A stretch of DNA of 31,041 bases from the NCBI GenBank assembly GCA_019400425.1, contig JAFREE010000221.1:1-31041 (forward strand). The letters run 5' to 3'. This document shows positions 20,197 through 31,041 of this stretch, in pieces; within the stretch, counting starts at the first letter, position 1; each line of letters starts with the position of its first letter. Position numbers and translations under genes: made by a program. The notes beneath the pieces were generated by a model that had not been told where the DNA came from, made no database searches, and saw only the letters and a program-made list of their open reading frames with translations. The DNA is from Hymenochaete sp. R1. Lineage: Eukaryota > Basidiomycota > Agaricomycetes > Hymenochaetales > Hymenochaetaceae.

Positions 20197-20950
20197 AATC
20201 TACATCAATTGCAAGTCTTGTATCGTAGTCGATCTCTTTATGGTCGGGATGGGATGGTGTTGAAAGGGATTTTCGTTCTATTGTTAATGGCCCGACTTGT
20301 AGGTTTTGTCTGAACTCGAATCCATTCGTACTCTTGTATTTCATGCAATCTCATTACACGTATTTAGACTAATTATAAAGAAACTCATAAAGGGTCTGGA
20401 AGTCTATTCATAATTTTGTACGGTATGAAAGTGAATGGTCGTAACCTAAAAATAACATCACATACCTAATAAATCAACGATATTGATATTAAATGGGTGG
20501 TCATATTTAATAGGACAATAAAAGTTTGACAAAATGACAAAAGAGATGAAAGGTTTGTGTGTGAATGAATGGTAGATACGGATTTTCGACACTCCATACG
20601 CAACGTATCATCCGTCGTTTTATTCTTTCCATCAATATCTTCTACATCTTAGTAAGCCGTTGGTGGGACTCGATGACCGAGTCGGAGTAGCATCCTTGCA
20701 AGTGAGTACTAGTACTAGTAGTACAAAAGTCAAAGCTGGGTTTTTTTTCAACTCATGACCGTGGCTCACTGAGGCACGAAATCCTATTTGAATTCCCCAT
20801 AAAATGAATACATGGAAATAGCCAGGCTTTAACTTGTCCCTCTAGAAATATGTGAGTACAAAGTAAGAAAGGGGAAAAGGAGAGGTTATCAGGTAGTTGC
20901 AAAGGTACAATTCTCAATCAGAGGAACAGCCATCTGCATTCGCGCAACGA
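20197..20950. other. Intergenic region (20197-20950)
   Basis: AT-rich, notably 20380-20520. It has a short microrepeat (ACTAGTACTAGTAGTAC) around 20707-20723 and no open frame worth noting. Confidence 0.45.
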
Positions 20951-20951
20951 G

Positions 20952-22113
20952 TCAGCTCTTTGCTATGATATGCAAAATTGTCTTCTTACTTCTGCTTCCG
21001 GAACCAGTGTTCTTCAATACTTGCTTCAGGAAGTCTTTCGCCGCCCAGTCTTTCTCATATTTACCAAAGTCAGGGACCTTTTCATTTGCCTGTTTTTAGC
21101 ATACTCGTTCAGCATCGGATCGGTGAAACTTCAGAAAAGCGTGACACACCTCTTTAAGAAAATTATCCATGGCCGTCTTTTCTTGATTTGTCGTTGATTT
21201 GCTCAAATCGAGGTGTCTTGCAGCGAGTGCCTTTACCACAGTCTTGCGACGGAGGGCGTCAGCGGAGGCTAAGTATTAGCATGCGGAAGCGGGCACATGA
21301 CGCGAAGTCTAGAAATAGCTTACCATGGCATTATTATACGTTTCTTCCGGCCATTTAAGAGTTTCTTTCAGATTATAGCCAGGCCTAGTGCGGCCTGTCC
21401 GGCCCGCATCTCCTTTTGGCTTTGGGATAAGGGTATTGGAGGCGTTGATAATCTGCGAGCGTGGTTCGCTACTAGCAGCATCTTGGGGCTCTAGTGAGGA
21501 CCTTGGCGCGTTTTGAAGTGCGAATGTTCGATTCAACGTTAATTTCACCCTTAAAGGGAGGAGTCTCTCGTGAAGGGGAAACGACGAGTACTTCAAGAGA
21601 GGGGGGAAGTGACGCTGAAAGCGATGATGTTGCATGCGACTTTTTCGGGTCATAGTCATACTGGACGCTTGTACGGTTGAGGGATGGGTGTACGCCAGAT
21701 GCATTGTCGTGCACTTTTAAGTCTTTGCATCCCTCCCGTTGGTATGGAGAATACATCGACTTTCGAGTGGGCAATGCGACCCTAATTCAGCTGTGCACGG
21801 TGACCAAGTGTTTGCCAGTGGTAGTATGTGTATTATTGAGTGTTGGATACCTTAACTGTGGCACGTAGACTCGGACGAATCAGACGATGGGTCTTGTCTT
21901 AGCCTAGAAACAGCGCTCCCTATCCAATTGCTACTCGAGTCCTTGCTAAGTATTTCTTGTGTAAGGAGCGAATTACCAGACGAAGTAGCGCTATCACGAT
22001 GCTAAGAGCACAAAAACAAACTGAAAGATAAAGTGGTTAGGCCGACAAGAAGCTTGAACAAATACCTGAGGATGAAGATTATGATGCACTGCACTGTCAT
22101 CGGATGTTGGCAT
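20952..22113 (-). CDS. Small mushroom-type family protein with a GYNLKETL motif; junction unresolved
   Basis: Read on the minus strand: ATG at 22111-22113; exon 1 22066-22113 (MPTSDDSAVHHNLHPQ); intron 22002-22065; then a Ser/Asp-rich exon (about 21870-22001) and a long exon (about 21324-21780) with a basic patch (RTSKRAK). The long exon ends in the core IPKPKGDAGRTG...GYNLKETLKWPEETYNNAM. Intron 21243-21323 (GTAAGC) leads to exon 21150-21242 (TVVKALAARHLDLSKSTTNQ), and intron 21090-21149 to the last exon 20952-21089 (YEKDWAAKDFLKQVLKN...), stop TGA. I recall this order (PKG.AGR, GYNL, HLD..KS, W...D..K..LK) from many uncharacterised basidiomycete proteins, often near repeats; no function is known to me. 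The second-to-third exon join, and a frame change near 21490 between the RTSKRAK part and the IPKPKG part, were not resolved. It may carry one frameshift. Confidence 0.5.
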
Positions 22114-23740
22114 GATGAAGGCTGGATAAACTCCCCCAGCGGTTGTCGTCGTAAAGAGGGACAAATACACTGTCAACATACCTACTATGTTGCTTGAAAA
22201 CAAGAGAGAAGTGGGCGTTCACAATTCAGTAACCTCTTTGTTCTGCCTACTTTGTACATACTCCGCTCCCACGCCGGAAGAGAATGGGTGATATTGTATT
22301 ATTGGGCGGCGGTTCAGCTGATTTGATGCCACACGGGTATCCAACAATAACAATGAAACGACGGTTCAAAATCATTCTTATCAGTACTACTTCCCCCGCC
22401 GCCCCAGAACAGTCCGTGTAAATACCGATGTCTCTCAAAGTGGTGAATCCGCAAAGCATGGAGGAGCGTCATGCCGATGGATTGCACAATGCCTCTCAGC
22501 ATTCGTAAAAGGTGTTGCCGGCATTGTTGAGGTAAGCGAAAAAGTCGCAATTTCATATCAAGCAAGGACTTGAAGTCAAATAAGACTAGACCAATAGGTT
22601 GAGCGATGCAAATCTATCCAAGAAAAGAGAGAGGAAGGTGATTATAAGCCGCCGGATGTGACTCTCGCCGTAGTCGTCTGACGACGAATCATGATGATGA
22701 GACAGTGTAAATGCGACAGCCGGAAGTAAATGTGGATATTAATATTTACACCTGTAGAAAAGCGTCGATCAACGTGGACACCTTTCAAAGAGACACATGT
22801 ACATGTACAGTACCAGGACCGAGGACATGGTCCAAAAGCGCCGGATGAGTGACTCGCTATATTCAGGAAGAATGCCCATGAACGGATACCGCTTGTTGTT
22901 TTCGATCATAGAACGTGGGTCGATTAGGTCTCACAAAAGCCAGTGCGGACCGCCTCATACTATTTGTCGTCGATCTAATCGGGTGGGCGAGTGTGAGGAT
23001 AACCACGTTGACAACGTTTGTAGTCTATCGAGGAGGCGATGTTGACGAAGTGTCAAGCTGTTGGGTTGAGAGGGAGGGTAGACGGCGCTACAACCCGAGC
23101 CCGTGCATAAGACTTTCAAAGTCGTCATGGCTGGAAAGGATTTTGTTTACTGAATGACAGGAGGACTCCAGGAGGACTCCGGGAGGAGGTGAGGAAGGGA
23201 GCCTAGATCAGTGTGGCATAAGTCACTTATAACTAGTCCCACGGCGACCGTCCGGCTCGGATTTGAAACCTCCACTTACTTTGTAAGACTAAGAGAGGCT
23301 CACATTATCGAAAGAGACAAAAAAGAAAAAAAGGGCAGTATTTTCTCAGTGTTGTAACGGGGCAGCATTCGTCATTGTATATTCTCACTTGATTACACTG
23401 CAACCTCTTGCCCGTGCTTTTTAGTAAGTTTACAAATGCTTCATAATGATCGTCGTTGTTCAATCCGCGTTTGTACCGACCGACCTACATTAGTACTGTA
23501 CACTTCAACTCCCATCATTACGCATTACTGTTCAAAGTATTGCTAGGCAAGCCACCATTATCCGTGGCTACAAAGTTACTGTGACCACTAGACCCAAGCA
23601 ACGGGGAGGTCCTATCTTATCACAAGCTCACCTTCGAAGGAGAGGAAATAGACGATCAAACCACCACCATAAAACCAACGTGAACGAGCTCCGCTTAGGA
23701 AAGCACCTTCGAGGGAGGGGATCCTGTTTCATAGGAAGCT
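22114..23740. other. Region without a firm gene (22114-23740)
   Basis: A coding-like stretch on the plus strand near 22400-22530 (QCLSAFVKGVAGIVE, followed by a GTAAGC donor and possibly VERCKSIQEKREE near 22598-22640) hints at a decayed exon but cannot be anchored. A short direct repeat of GGAGGACTCC occurs at about 23160-23180. The last 400 bp before the JmjC-like gene contain no motif I can name. Confidence 0.35.
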
Positions 23741-23750
23741 AGATGTGAAG

Positions 23751-26700
23751 ATGGCCGCTAACTTGGAGAAACCGACTTTCGTGTGGGGCCAACTTCGGAT
23801 GAACAAGGCGGCCATTTACCCGAGGGGAAAACGAAAGACGTCTACGACGGTAGTAGGGGACTGCACTGCGCCGGGAAGGAGGAATACTTCTTGTACGTCA
23901 ACGACTACGGCCATCATCCCTGACGACGACGACGACGACGCTGCGGAGGGGCCTAGCGCTCAAAATGCGGTCGGGGGGGTGAATCGAGAAAATGTTGATG
24001 CAGCATCGGCTCGCAAACGGCGCAAGATTGCAAGGGATGGGCGGGAGTCCGGTAGCTGCTCGCTGAGTCCTATACTGCACGCGGACGAACTTAAACGAGA
24101 CTTTCGTGAAAAGGCTCTCTCTGCAGGTAGTCTAGATGGTCGGACGAATGACATTATGCAAACGACATCTCCACGAAACAGCGAATTAGAGCTTGGACGA
24201 CCTGGACGACTTCGCGTTGATATTCAGGACGTATACCAGCTGGCGAGCCTAGAAATTGTCCCGGAGATAGGGACAAATTCCACAGCGTTGTTCCTGATCT
24301 CGCCTTTGGCATTGTCACTACGTTACCTCACGCAACGCGAGTGCTGGAGCTTCGCTCTACGAGAGTGTATAGGAGCTACTAGACCATCACTGGGAGCAGG
24401 GACCGAGAATACCAGACTTGGGCCAATGCGAGAAGAACACAAGGCAGCCATCGTCGACGTTTTCCATTTGATATACCATTTCAACTGCTGGGTAGACCAG
24501 AGTGCGAGGTGCACGGACTTTGATCGTCGTTGGCTCAGTAAATCGGCTTTCAAGTCTACTCTTTCACCTGGACGGCATGATGTCGAGGTACACCACGGAC
24601 TAATGCATCTCTTACTATTGGACCGACTCGTCATCTCTCTCTTGAAAGTGGACTCATTGATCCCAAGTAGTCGTCGTATTTATGTCAATCCCAGTCTGGA
24701 TGATCGCGTAGTCGACAACATGAAGGAGACTCAGAACTTTCGGGAAGTCATCAAAAAATATGGGAAATCGTTCAACGAGCAGCGTCTGAGAGATAGTAAT
24801 CGATCTGGTCAGAGCACACGAGCCGAATCGGGACAGTCGACATCACAGAAGGAGGGTGTAATGAAGAGTCTTCTCGAACAGGTGAAACTTGCCAAGGGGG
24901 AATCATCTCCTCTGCTAGCGGAGGAGCTCATTTGTCTAGCTGCTATCGGTTTGCGGTTGTTGATGCTAGTACGTGAGCTTTTATAATACTCACCTCTAGT
25001 GCAGGTGATGGTTCTTATCGCAATTGCGTTTCAGCGTGGTAAGAAGAGATCAGGCGGGCTGGGAGCTGAGCATATACAAGAACCTGAAAAGGAACAAAAA
25101 TCGTCATCAAGCAAGCGTCTTGTAGCAAAGGAGATGTCGCTTATGGAGCTTCTGAGGTGCGCAAAAATGCGTGATTGTGTAACAATGACAATTTATGTTT
25201 CACAGAGAGGAATACGGAGGGGAGCTTCCTACGAAAGCACTGGATATGAAACTGGATGATCAGGCCTTAGTGACCCCACTGTACGCTGCACTTGCCATAA
25301 GTCCCATATGGCTTCTACTCGGGAGGATACCTACAGTGAGGAAAGGTTCGGCAAGATTGCCGCTATTTGTCCTTGTACAGGTAATCTTCCCTTTGCCTTT
25401 CGCAGCCGCCTACTAATTGATAAATCCGTTTTTCTCTCGATTCAGGCCGCCGTTGCTCCTGTGGCAAAAGAGAAGCAGATGCTTTCGATAGAACGCGATA
25501 TATTTCTACTCATTCTTGACTTGTCGTTCGACGGTGCTTCTATCTTCCGTAAGAGAATGTCTGATCTCATAGAATTGTGGAACAAGAACTCATGCGATCA
25601 CGGATCCTCTCTTTTCGTTTGTCGAGCAACGCCATGTTCACTCCCGCTGACGGATGCCTTGATTGGTGGGCGTGCGATGAAACGAAAGCATTTATCGGAA
25701 GATCCCAACGTACGGAAGCGTTTTCTTGACTTGACTGTGGGAAAGTGGCGCGACGGCGTCGCAGCGGCGATGAGCGACAGTGCCCTCCACATCTATGAGG
25801 TATCCCATCGGCTCGCCACCATGCTTTGCCAAACCTCAGAGCGCAGATCGAAAAGGAGTTTACCTAAAGGTTTCGTTTTCGTGCAGGAAGGCGAGCCCGA
25901 CTGGTGGGAAGATTTTCAGAATACAGCAAGGACCACGCACTCGCAGCAATCGGGAGTGCTTGGCGAGAGGATAGAGCCGAGTTCTCATTGGGCTGGAAGT
26001 CTCTTTGGAAGGCCTTTTGGTGACCAGAAGTCAAGCTTAATCCCTCGTCTGCCTATCACGGATGCTTCTCGTTGCTGCATTCCGTTGGCGATTATTCGCT
26101 CCCAGATCAGAGTCGGGCGCGACCTCTGGTACACGGCGATACGAAGTGCATTCGATGATAGCGAATACAAAGATGTGACAGCAACTCACGCGAAAGTAAT
26201 GGATTCGAAAGTTCTTGTCTATACACCTCAATTTGCTGATCGTTCAGCAGATCATGCGACGGACAATTCCCATTATATCCCCCAGGTACCCCGATGATCA
26301 ACGGTCCCAAGGTTTCAATGATGTGAGCAGTATAAATCTCAGCAAAATAGATTTGGTAGTGGATACTTTGAGCTCAACCGTGCGTACCCTTGGAATTCTG
26401 ATTGACTGAGACCTCACGCAGAGTAGGCACATATTGCTCATGGACTGTATATCCAAGGAACGTTTGCTGCGAAAGACATGTCAGATCGCATGGACACACG
26501 TTGTATTCCGCGGAATCGATGGTCCTCAAAAACTGCTAGCGAGCGTTTGAACGAGGTGAAAGATCTTTCGGTCGTTTATGTCTTCGGGAAACCGTCAAAA
26601 TTGTCGCATCGCAAACGGGCTGAGCGAATGAGTCGTTTCACAGTAGCGGCTGACATACATCGTCTGTATTTTGGTATAGGTGGGATGAATTTTCTCCTTT

Positions 26701-29015
26701 CGATGAAACCTTTCAATAACGTTGAAACAGATGAAGTCAGTGTAATCTCGGACCCGGAGGCCAACATGAGTCCATTCGTTGTGACAACGCTCAACTCTAT
26801 GCTTAACTTATTGGCTTCACCACATTTCGATGGATCAGAAGAGCGCCTCGTTTTTGCTATGACACTTTCCGAGGTCTATCTTACACAAGAGATGGAAATT
26901 ATGTATGTCCCTGCAATTTCTTTGCTCTGTAACCTCGAGCTGATATGATTACTTACCTCGTTATGTAAGTGAAATCGATGATCTTAGGCTATACCGTGAC
27001 TGCAATGCGTGCGATTATACTTACAGGACCTCGACCGGTGATGGCCTGGGGCAATGTTGGATTGCTCTTTCCATTGGTAAATCCATTCCGGGATGGCGCC
27101 AGGCTCAAGCCGGATACTACTCTCGACTGAAGGTTATTGTCGGCGAACTTCTTGTGTTCATCGTTTGTAACGACGATCGATGGTCTGTTTACAGCGGTCA
27201 GCACAAGCCGGGTCAACGTTTGAAACATAATGCGGTGCTTTTGAAGCAAGAAGATGAATTGTGAGTCGGCCCAAGGCTAGTCTCGCAATTTGCTTTACCT
27301 CACTATTGATCGGTTCCAGATACATTCCGCCGGGAATGCCCTGGTATTCGGTTGCAATTGACAACACCCTCTTATACGGAAGCAGCTTTTACTCGTTATC
27401 GCATATGCATTTAACGGTGGAGGCCCTCGTAGCGGAGCACTACGTTACCATGCATACTGTAGTTGGTGCACATACACACGCGCCAGTCTTAATAGGGAAA
27501 CACTTTGTAGCATGGAGCGAGGGCTGGAAATCACAAGAATCGTTTTGTAAGCTAAGCCACTTATAATTGTCACCTCTAGTAATTTTTACTTTTAGCAGAC
27601 GGTGATAGCATGGTTAACGAAGTCCCTGACATCAATCCATCATCAATGACGGACGCGCTAGTACTCCTTTTGCATTTGAATCAGCTTGCACCGCTGCTTG
27701 CTACCCCGCAACTACAAGTTGACGTATGGCAATTCACGGAGGAATTTGGCTCAGACTTCCAGCATTTCCGCCAGGCTTGTCTCGATTTTTTGGACTGGAT
27801 GCAGGCCAGTGAGCTGTTTGAACCCCATCGTACTAGTTTCGAATCGTCATTACGTAAAGCAACAAAAAGGTTCCTCGATGTTCGCGACCGCATGGAAGAT
27901 ATACGACTTCGTACGATGCAAACGAGCTCGTCTGTAACTATAGCTGAGGAACTAATGCCGTTCGTTCCAAATGGACAAAAGGAGGGCCATGAACCACTTG
28001 ACATAGACTATTTTCACCGTGAATGGATGAAGGGAGCTCTTCATATGGACGACCCGGTATCTGAGACATGTCAATGCAGTCCTTTCAGGTGAGTGCTTTA
28101 TCACTGAATGTAATCAAGTGTTAATACAGGGTTGATGGTATAGTGATTCGATTCACGACTGGAATGATGACTATGTGCCAGAGCGAATTGTGCCCGTTTC
28201 GAGTAGTCCCTTTTTTAACCTGGAACAAGTGCACTTCGCCGTTCAGTGAGTCTTCTGTTAAATTTCACCAATGAAGGAAGCTCAATTCGGCCAGGTATGA
28301 GTGGCAGAGCTTACAGGATCAATATTTGTTGGTAGATGAGCTCATCACATTTACCTGCAGAGCAAGACAGTGGATTCAGAACTGCAAAGACAGATCCTGG
28401 GCCGATTCACTTCCTTTAATTGACGCTGGGGCGAACGAGTTGACAGCCGTATCAAAAGAGCTGCTACAAATAGGACACGACCCCTGGGAGAAGCAGTTCA
28501 CCTTGATTCCAATCTCTGTTGACAGTCACATTCGGCTTATCATCACCGACACTCGCGGAGTTAGACCTTGTCAAGTCGGTGCAACAGATCATAGCAAGGC
28601 TCCTCACGTTTACGTCCTCGACTCATTAATGTGGGAACGGTCTGAAGATGCATCGGAACGGGCTGCAAAATGGCTTACTTACTGGCAGATACTTTTTCAC
28701 AAGGTACATAACCCGCTGCCGCCCAAAATATTTTACCCCGATGTCTTTTGTGGCAGTGATTCATTCGATAGCGCTTTGCACACGGTTAATTTTATCATCA
28801 CCTTCGCAAAGGACCCAATTGGTTACTCCCAGACTTTTCAGGTATGTTCATTATAAGACATTCTGATTAGCAAATCCGCTAATCCACCTTAGTCGGAAAG
28901 CGAGGGAGCAACAGCGTTCATGGATGCTGTCTTGGAACCGGCTTTGAGTGACCGCACGAAAGCACACCTTCAAGAAGCACTGAAGCACGGTAGCAGCTCC
29001 ACGATTAATTCCTAA
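23751..29015 (+). CDS. Large JmjC-like / Ulp1(C48)-like protein, ~1.5 kb aa, apparent double pseudoenzyme
   Basis: ATG at 23751 (AAGATGG context). Exons that keep frame: 23751-24968, 25005-25156, 25206-25380, 25446 to about 26285, 26556-26902, 26970-27260, 27320-27546, 27596-28088, 28144-28245, 28295-28841, 28893-29015. The part 26250-26556 is ambiguous (see findings). Total is about 1500-1560 residues. The N-terminus has a poly-Asp run and KRRK, suggesting nuclear location. Then come helical regions, followed by a JmjC/cupin-like barrel (26970-27546: GDGLGQCW...IGKSIPGW, VGELLVF, DELYIPPGMPWYSVA, LLYGSSFYS). Where relatives have PH, the distal metal His position reads Trp (27342-27344), and no HxD is visible. 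The C-terminal 180 residues resemble a Ulp1/SENP fold: FTLIPISVDSHIRLIIT (His 28527-28529), VYVLDSL (Asp 28620-28622), then FDSALHTVNFI, where the family has DCG; the nucleophile is Ser (AGC 28770-28772). Possible roles (chromatin or SUMO-related scaffold) are inference. Confidence 0.6.
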
Positions 29016-30480
29016 TACCGCACCGCACCACACAATACCGCGATACGAGAATCGATAATATTGTGTAACACTCATGTAGAACGCGCGGTCAAAAATGCAA
29101 CGGATGTACGGATGCCGTTGCCTTTGAAAGGTACGATCGGACGATGCAGCTCGCCGTCGGTGGTTGAAAGTTCCAGGAAGTGGCTATCTGCACCAATTGA
29201 ACGACTCAATAATATTGTCGCTTGGATGCTTATCATCAAAGACAACCGATTTGCCTTACGTTTCTTCTTATACGTCACACCCGGGAATTAGTTGGACGCC
29301 AATCAACGAGGCTTTATAGCATTGGGGAATGGTTAATGCAATTGTTGTCGTAAATGCTCTAGAGGTTTATTAAGCTTAGGTACACCTTGTATTCTGGCAC
29401 GTTGTTTGTGTGAATGCGTGTATATGCCGGCGGAGAGTGTGTGTTAGGGGGCGAGGGGTGGGTACAGATGCTTCCGCTATGTCGGGAAGAATGCGAACCC
29501 GGCGATCTCTTCTTTTAGCGTCATCCGCTTTTCGATGCCAGCTTGTCGGCATAACGTTTTGTCTCGCGTCCGCTTACTTAACCGCGTGTACCACATCCAC
29601 ATCTACTATAAAGACAATGCCATTGTCTTATCAAGGCACGTGCTTTACGCTCCTCGCGACAATATTAATATTAATACGTTGTGTACTGACGCATTTTCCC
29701 TCCTTATTTTATCGCCACCTCCCTTTAAATAGTTGTATTTCCCATCTTTGCTTGAAGTGGTGCCCCCTACCTCGTGGACTGTCCCAAGCTAGCATGCACG
29801 CGTCGCACCATTCATCCTTAAGATGTTACTGCTAAAGGGGCGTCTGAAAGCCAAGATGATCAAGACCTTATGTGCTGATCATGAAGTGTCTATGCCGGTG
29901 TCCCTCTGTGTTCGCGGCTTGTGGGTTGGTTTTGCCAGTAAGTCTCGTCCTTCACAACATTGCTACCATTAGAACGTTGAACTCGGGTCCTTTTGTAAGA
30001 TTGGGGCACTCACATTATATGAGGATCGTGCTTGATTAACTCATGGCACCAGGGAATCTCTTTTGGAAAGTTGCGATGGTGGTACGTGTTTGGGTATTTT
30101 CTCGCCGGCATACATAGTATTACTGGATGGCTATGGCCGCTATGCGCGGCAGGAACGATGACGGAAATGTGACAAAAGTCATGGATCACGTCAAAGACCA
30201 TTCGATACGCGTGATCAATAATAGAGTCGAATGCATCAATATTTCCCAGTGTTGTTCTCGTCATGAGACATAGTGTTTTGCATATAAACGGAGAGGTCGG
30301 GAAAGAGAATCATTACTCATTTTGACCACAATCAGAAACATGCATTAAAGGAGGGAATATAAGGCCTTTTGGTATCCTTGTGTAGTAGTAATTTGTCGAG
30401 TTAAGAGGAGAATCCTGTATTTATTTTGGCCACAAGGTTCCTCCCTCGAGACGTGGAGGACATTCTCGCAAACGTAAATA
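29016..30480. other. Region without a gene (29016-30480)
   Basis: Downstream of the JmjC/C48-like gene, the open frames (29061-29291, 29410-29835 plus; 30010-30264 minus) are isolated, show no conserved motif and have no convincing splice partners. The short AT-rich stretch near 29660-29680 (AATATTAATATTAATA) is simple sequence. Confidence 0.45.
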
Positions 30481-30529
30481 TGGTTTGGCTGATAGCGAGT
30501 GATGCTTCGTTTGTTCCTAGAACATGTTG

Positions 30530-30985
30530 GGATTGATCTTGAGCCAAGTTACGGCCACAGGGCAGGATTCGAGTGAGATTGACTTTTTATCGACCAAGTT
30601 CGTGAACTCTTCGGAAATGTCAATTCTGCAAATCTTGGAAATGACTCACAACGGAAACGTACCTGGAAGTTGGCTAGCGCCTGCAGTTCTAACTTCCGCC
30701 TCGTTGTCTTTAAGTATCTGGATATACGCATTGATCAATTCCTCCTTCACTATCTCAGGACCAACTGCTTCTGCTAGCTGATAAACAATGTTTTCAACAC
30801 TCGTACTACCCACGAAAAGAACAAGGCATCACCTCTAAAAAATGATTGGCAACCATATTGCGGACTCTCCAGCTCTTATCCTGCACGCTCTGCCGAATCT
30901 GCGATAAAGCTGTTCTTTAACCTCAGGACCGCCAAGCTCTTCGCAATAGCGATCAGAACCTGCGCGCTCTGGCTTCTTTGTTGGT
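30530..30985 (-). pseudogene. TPD3: PP2A scaffold subunit A (PR65/TPD3) fragment, broken
   Basis: Read on the minus strand, HEAT-repeat motifs of the PP2A A subunit appear in order. First is VLIAIAKSL, then (one frame over) GGPEVKEQL, then QSVQDKSWRVRNMVANHF, which matches the family's QDKSWRVRYMVADKF. After a 55-nt intron (30778-30832, GTGATG...TCAG) comes LAEAVGPEIVKEELINAYIQ and then KDNEAEVRTAGASQLPG (exon 30663-30777, ending at donor GTACGT). Further on are DISEEFTNLV and, in another frame, RILPCGRNLAQDQSQHV. The frame changes and the loss of recognisable repeats below about 30500 show a truncated, decayed fragment of roughly 140 of about 590 residues. The native protein is the structural platform of protein phosphatase 2A. 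Upstream of about 30985 the sequence (LLAYGTWMIY) is not from this family. Confidence 0.85.
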
Positions 30986-31041
30986 GTAGATCATCCATGT
31001 GCCGTATGCGAGGAGCGGGAGCCCGCCGAGGATGGTGACAA

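Noticed and set aside
22330..22640. Coding-like plus-strand stretch QCLSAFVKGVAGIVE / VERCKSIQEKREE, reminiscent of N-terminal helices of fungal signalling proteins
   Set aside because: Too short, no anchored start or end, and the resemblance is only a helical pattern.
23751..29015. Interpretation of the large gene as a CACTA/KDZ transposon gene because Ulp1-like domains occur in such elements
   Set aside because: No transposase signature, zinc cluster or terminal repeat was seen; the JmjC-like segment argues for a different kind of protein.
29061..29835. Plus-strand frames downstream of the JmjC/C48-like gene
   Set aside because: No motifs, no splice partners, simple Thr/Ser/Leu composition; treated as intergenic.
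30524..30781. 85-codon plus-strand open frame
   Set aside because: It is the antisense shadow of the PP2A A-subunit fragment.

Overview
The window looks like nuclear DNA from a mushroom-forming basidiomycete (Agaricomycetes). Coding regions are cut by many short introns of about 37-103 nt, mostly 45-65, with GTNNGT-type donors. The protein families also fit: a fungal TET/JBP dioxygenase, the basidiomycete DDE integrase family, a JmjC-like protein, flavocytochrome b2 and chitin synthase. There are no bacterial operons, tRNAs, rRNAs or CRISPR arrays. All family assignments come from reading motifs by eye; no database search was run.

Layout. 1-3.9 kb: no convincing gene, one small GC-rich direct-repeat cluster and a poly-G run. 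3.95-5.1 kb: a tentative small gene ending in two hydrophobic segments. 5.1-6.8 kb: nothing firm. 6.8-7.8 kb (minus): a two-exon gene for a 311-residue protein of unknown function. 8-9 kb: empty. 9.0-10.1 kb (minus): a 5'-truncated integrase with its DDE residues present but an amber stop between the second Asp and the Glu. 10.14-14.09 kb (plus): a ten-exon gene, modelled at 1143 residues, ending in a TET/JBP-type 2-oxoglutarate/Fe(II) dioxygenase domain with intact ligands. 15.3-17.1 kb (plus): a decayed flavocytochrome b2 (L-lactate dehydrogenase). 17.53-18.72 kb (plus): a truncated chitin synthase pseudogene, joined inside an intron to a second, more decayed b2 fragment (18.73-19.1 kb). 19.1-20.2 kb: an unrecognised decayed gene. 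20.95-22.11 kb (minus): a small gene of a family that seems common in mushrooms. 23.75-29.02 kb (plus): a large multi-exon gene whose product carries a JmjC/cupin-like domain followed by a Ulp1 (C48)-like domain, both apparently without key catalytic residues. 30.5-31.0 kb (minus): a broken fragment of the PP2A scaffold A subunit.

Taken together, this is an accessory, rearrangement-prone region. Two large, probably nuclear chromatin or DNA-modification-type proteins on the same strand are embedded among remnants of unrelated conserved host genes (CYB2 twice, CHS, TPD3) and an integrase relic. The host-gene remnants keep their introns, so they arose by DNA-level duplication or capture, not by retroposition. 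The most interesting points are the apparently intact TET/JBP gene whose 5' end lies against a dead integrase, the double pseudoenzyme at 24-29 kb, and the chitin synthase/b2 chimera.
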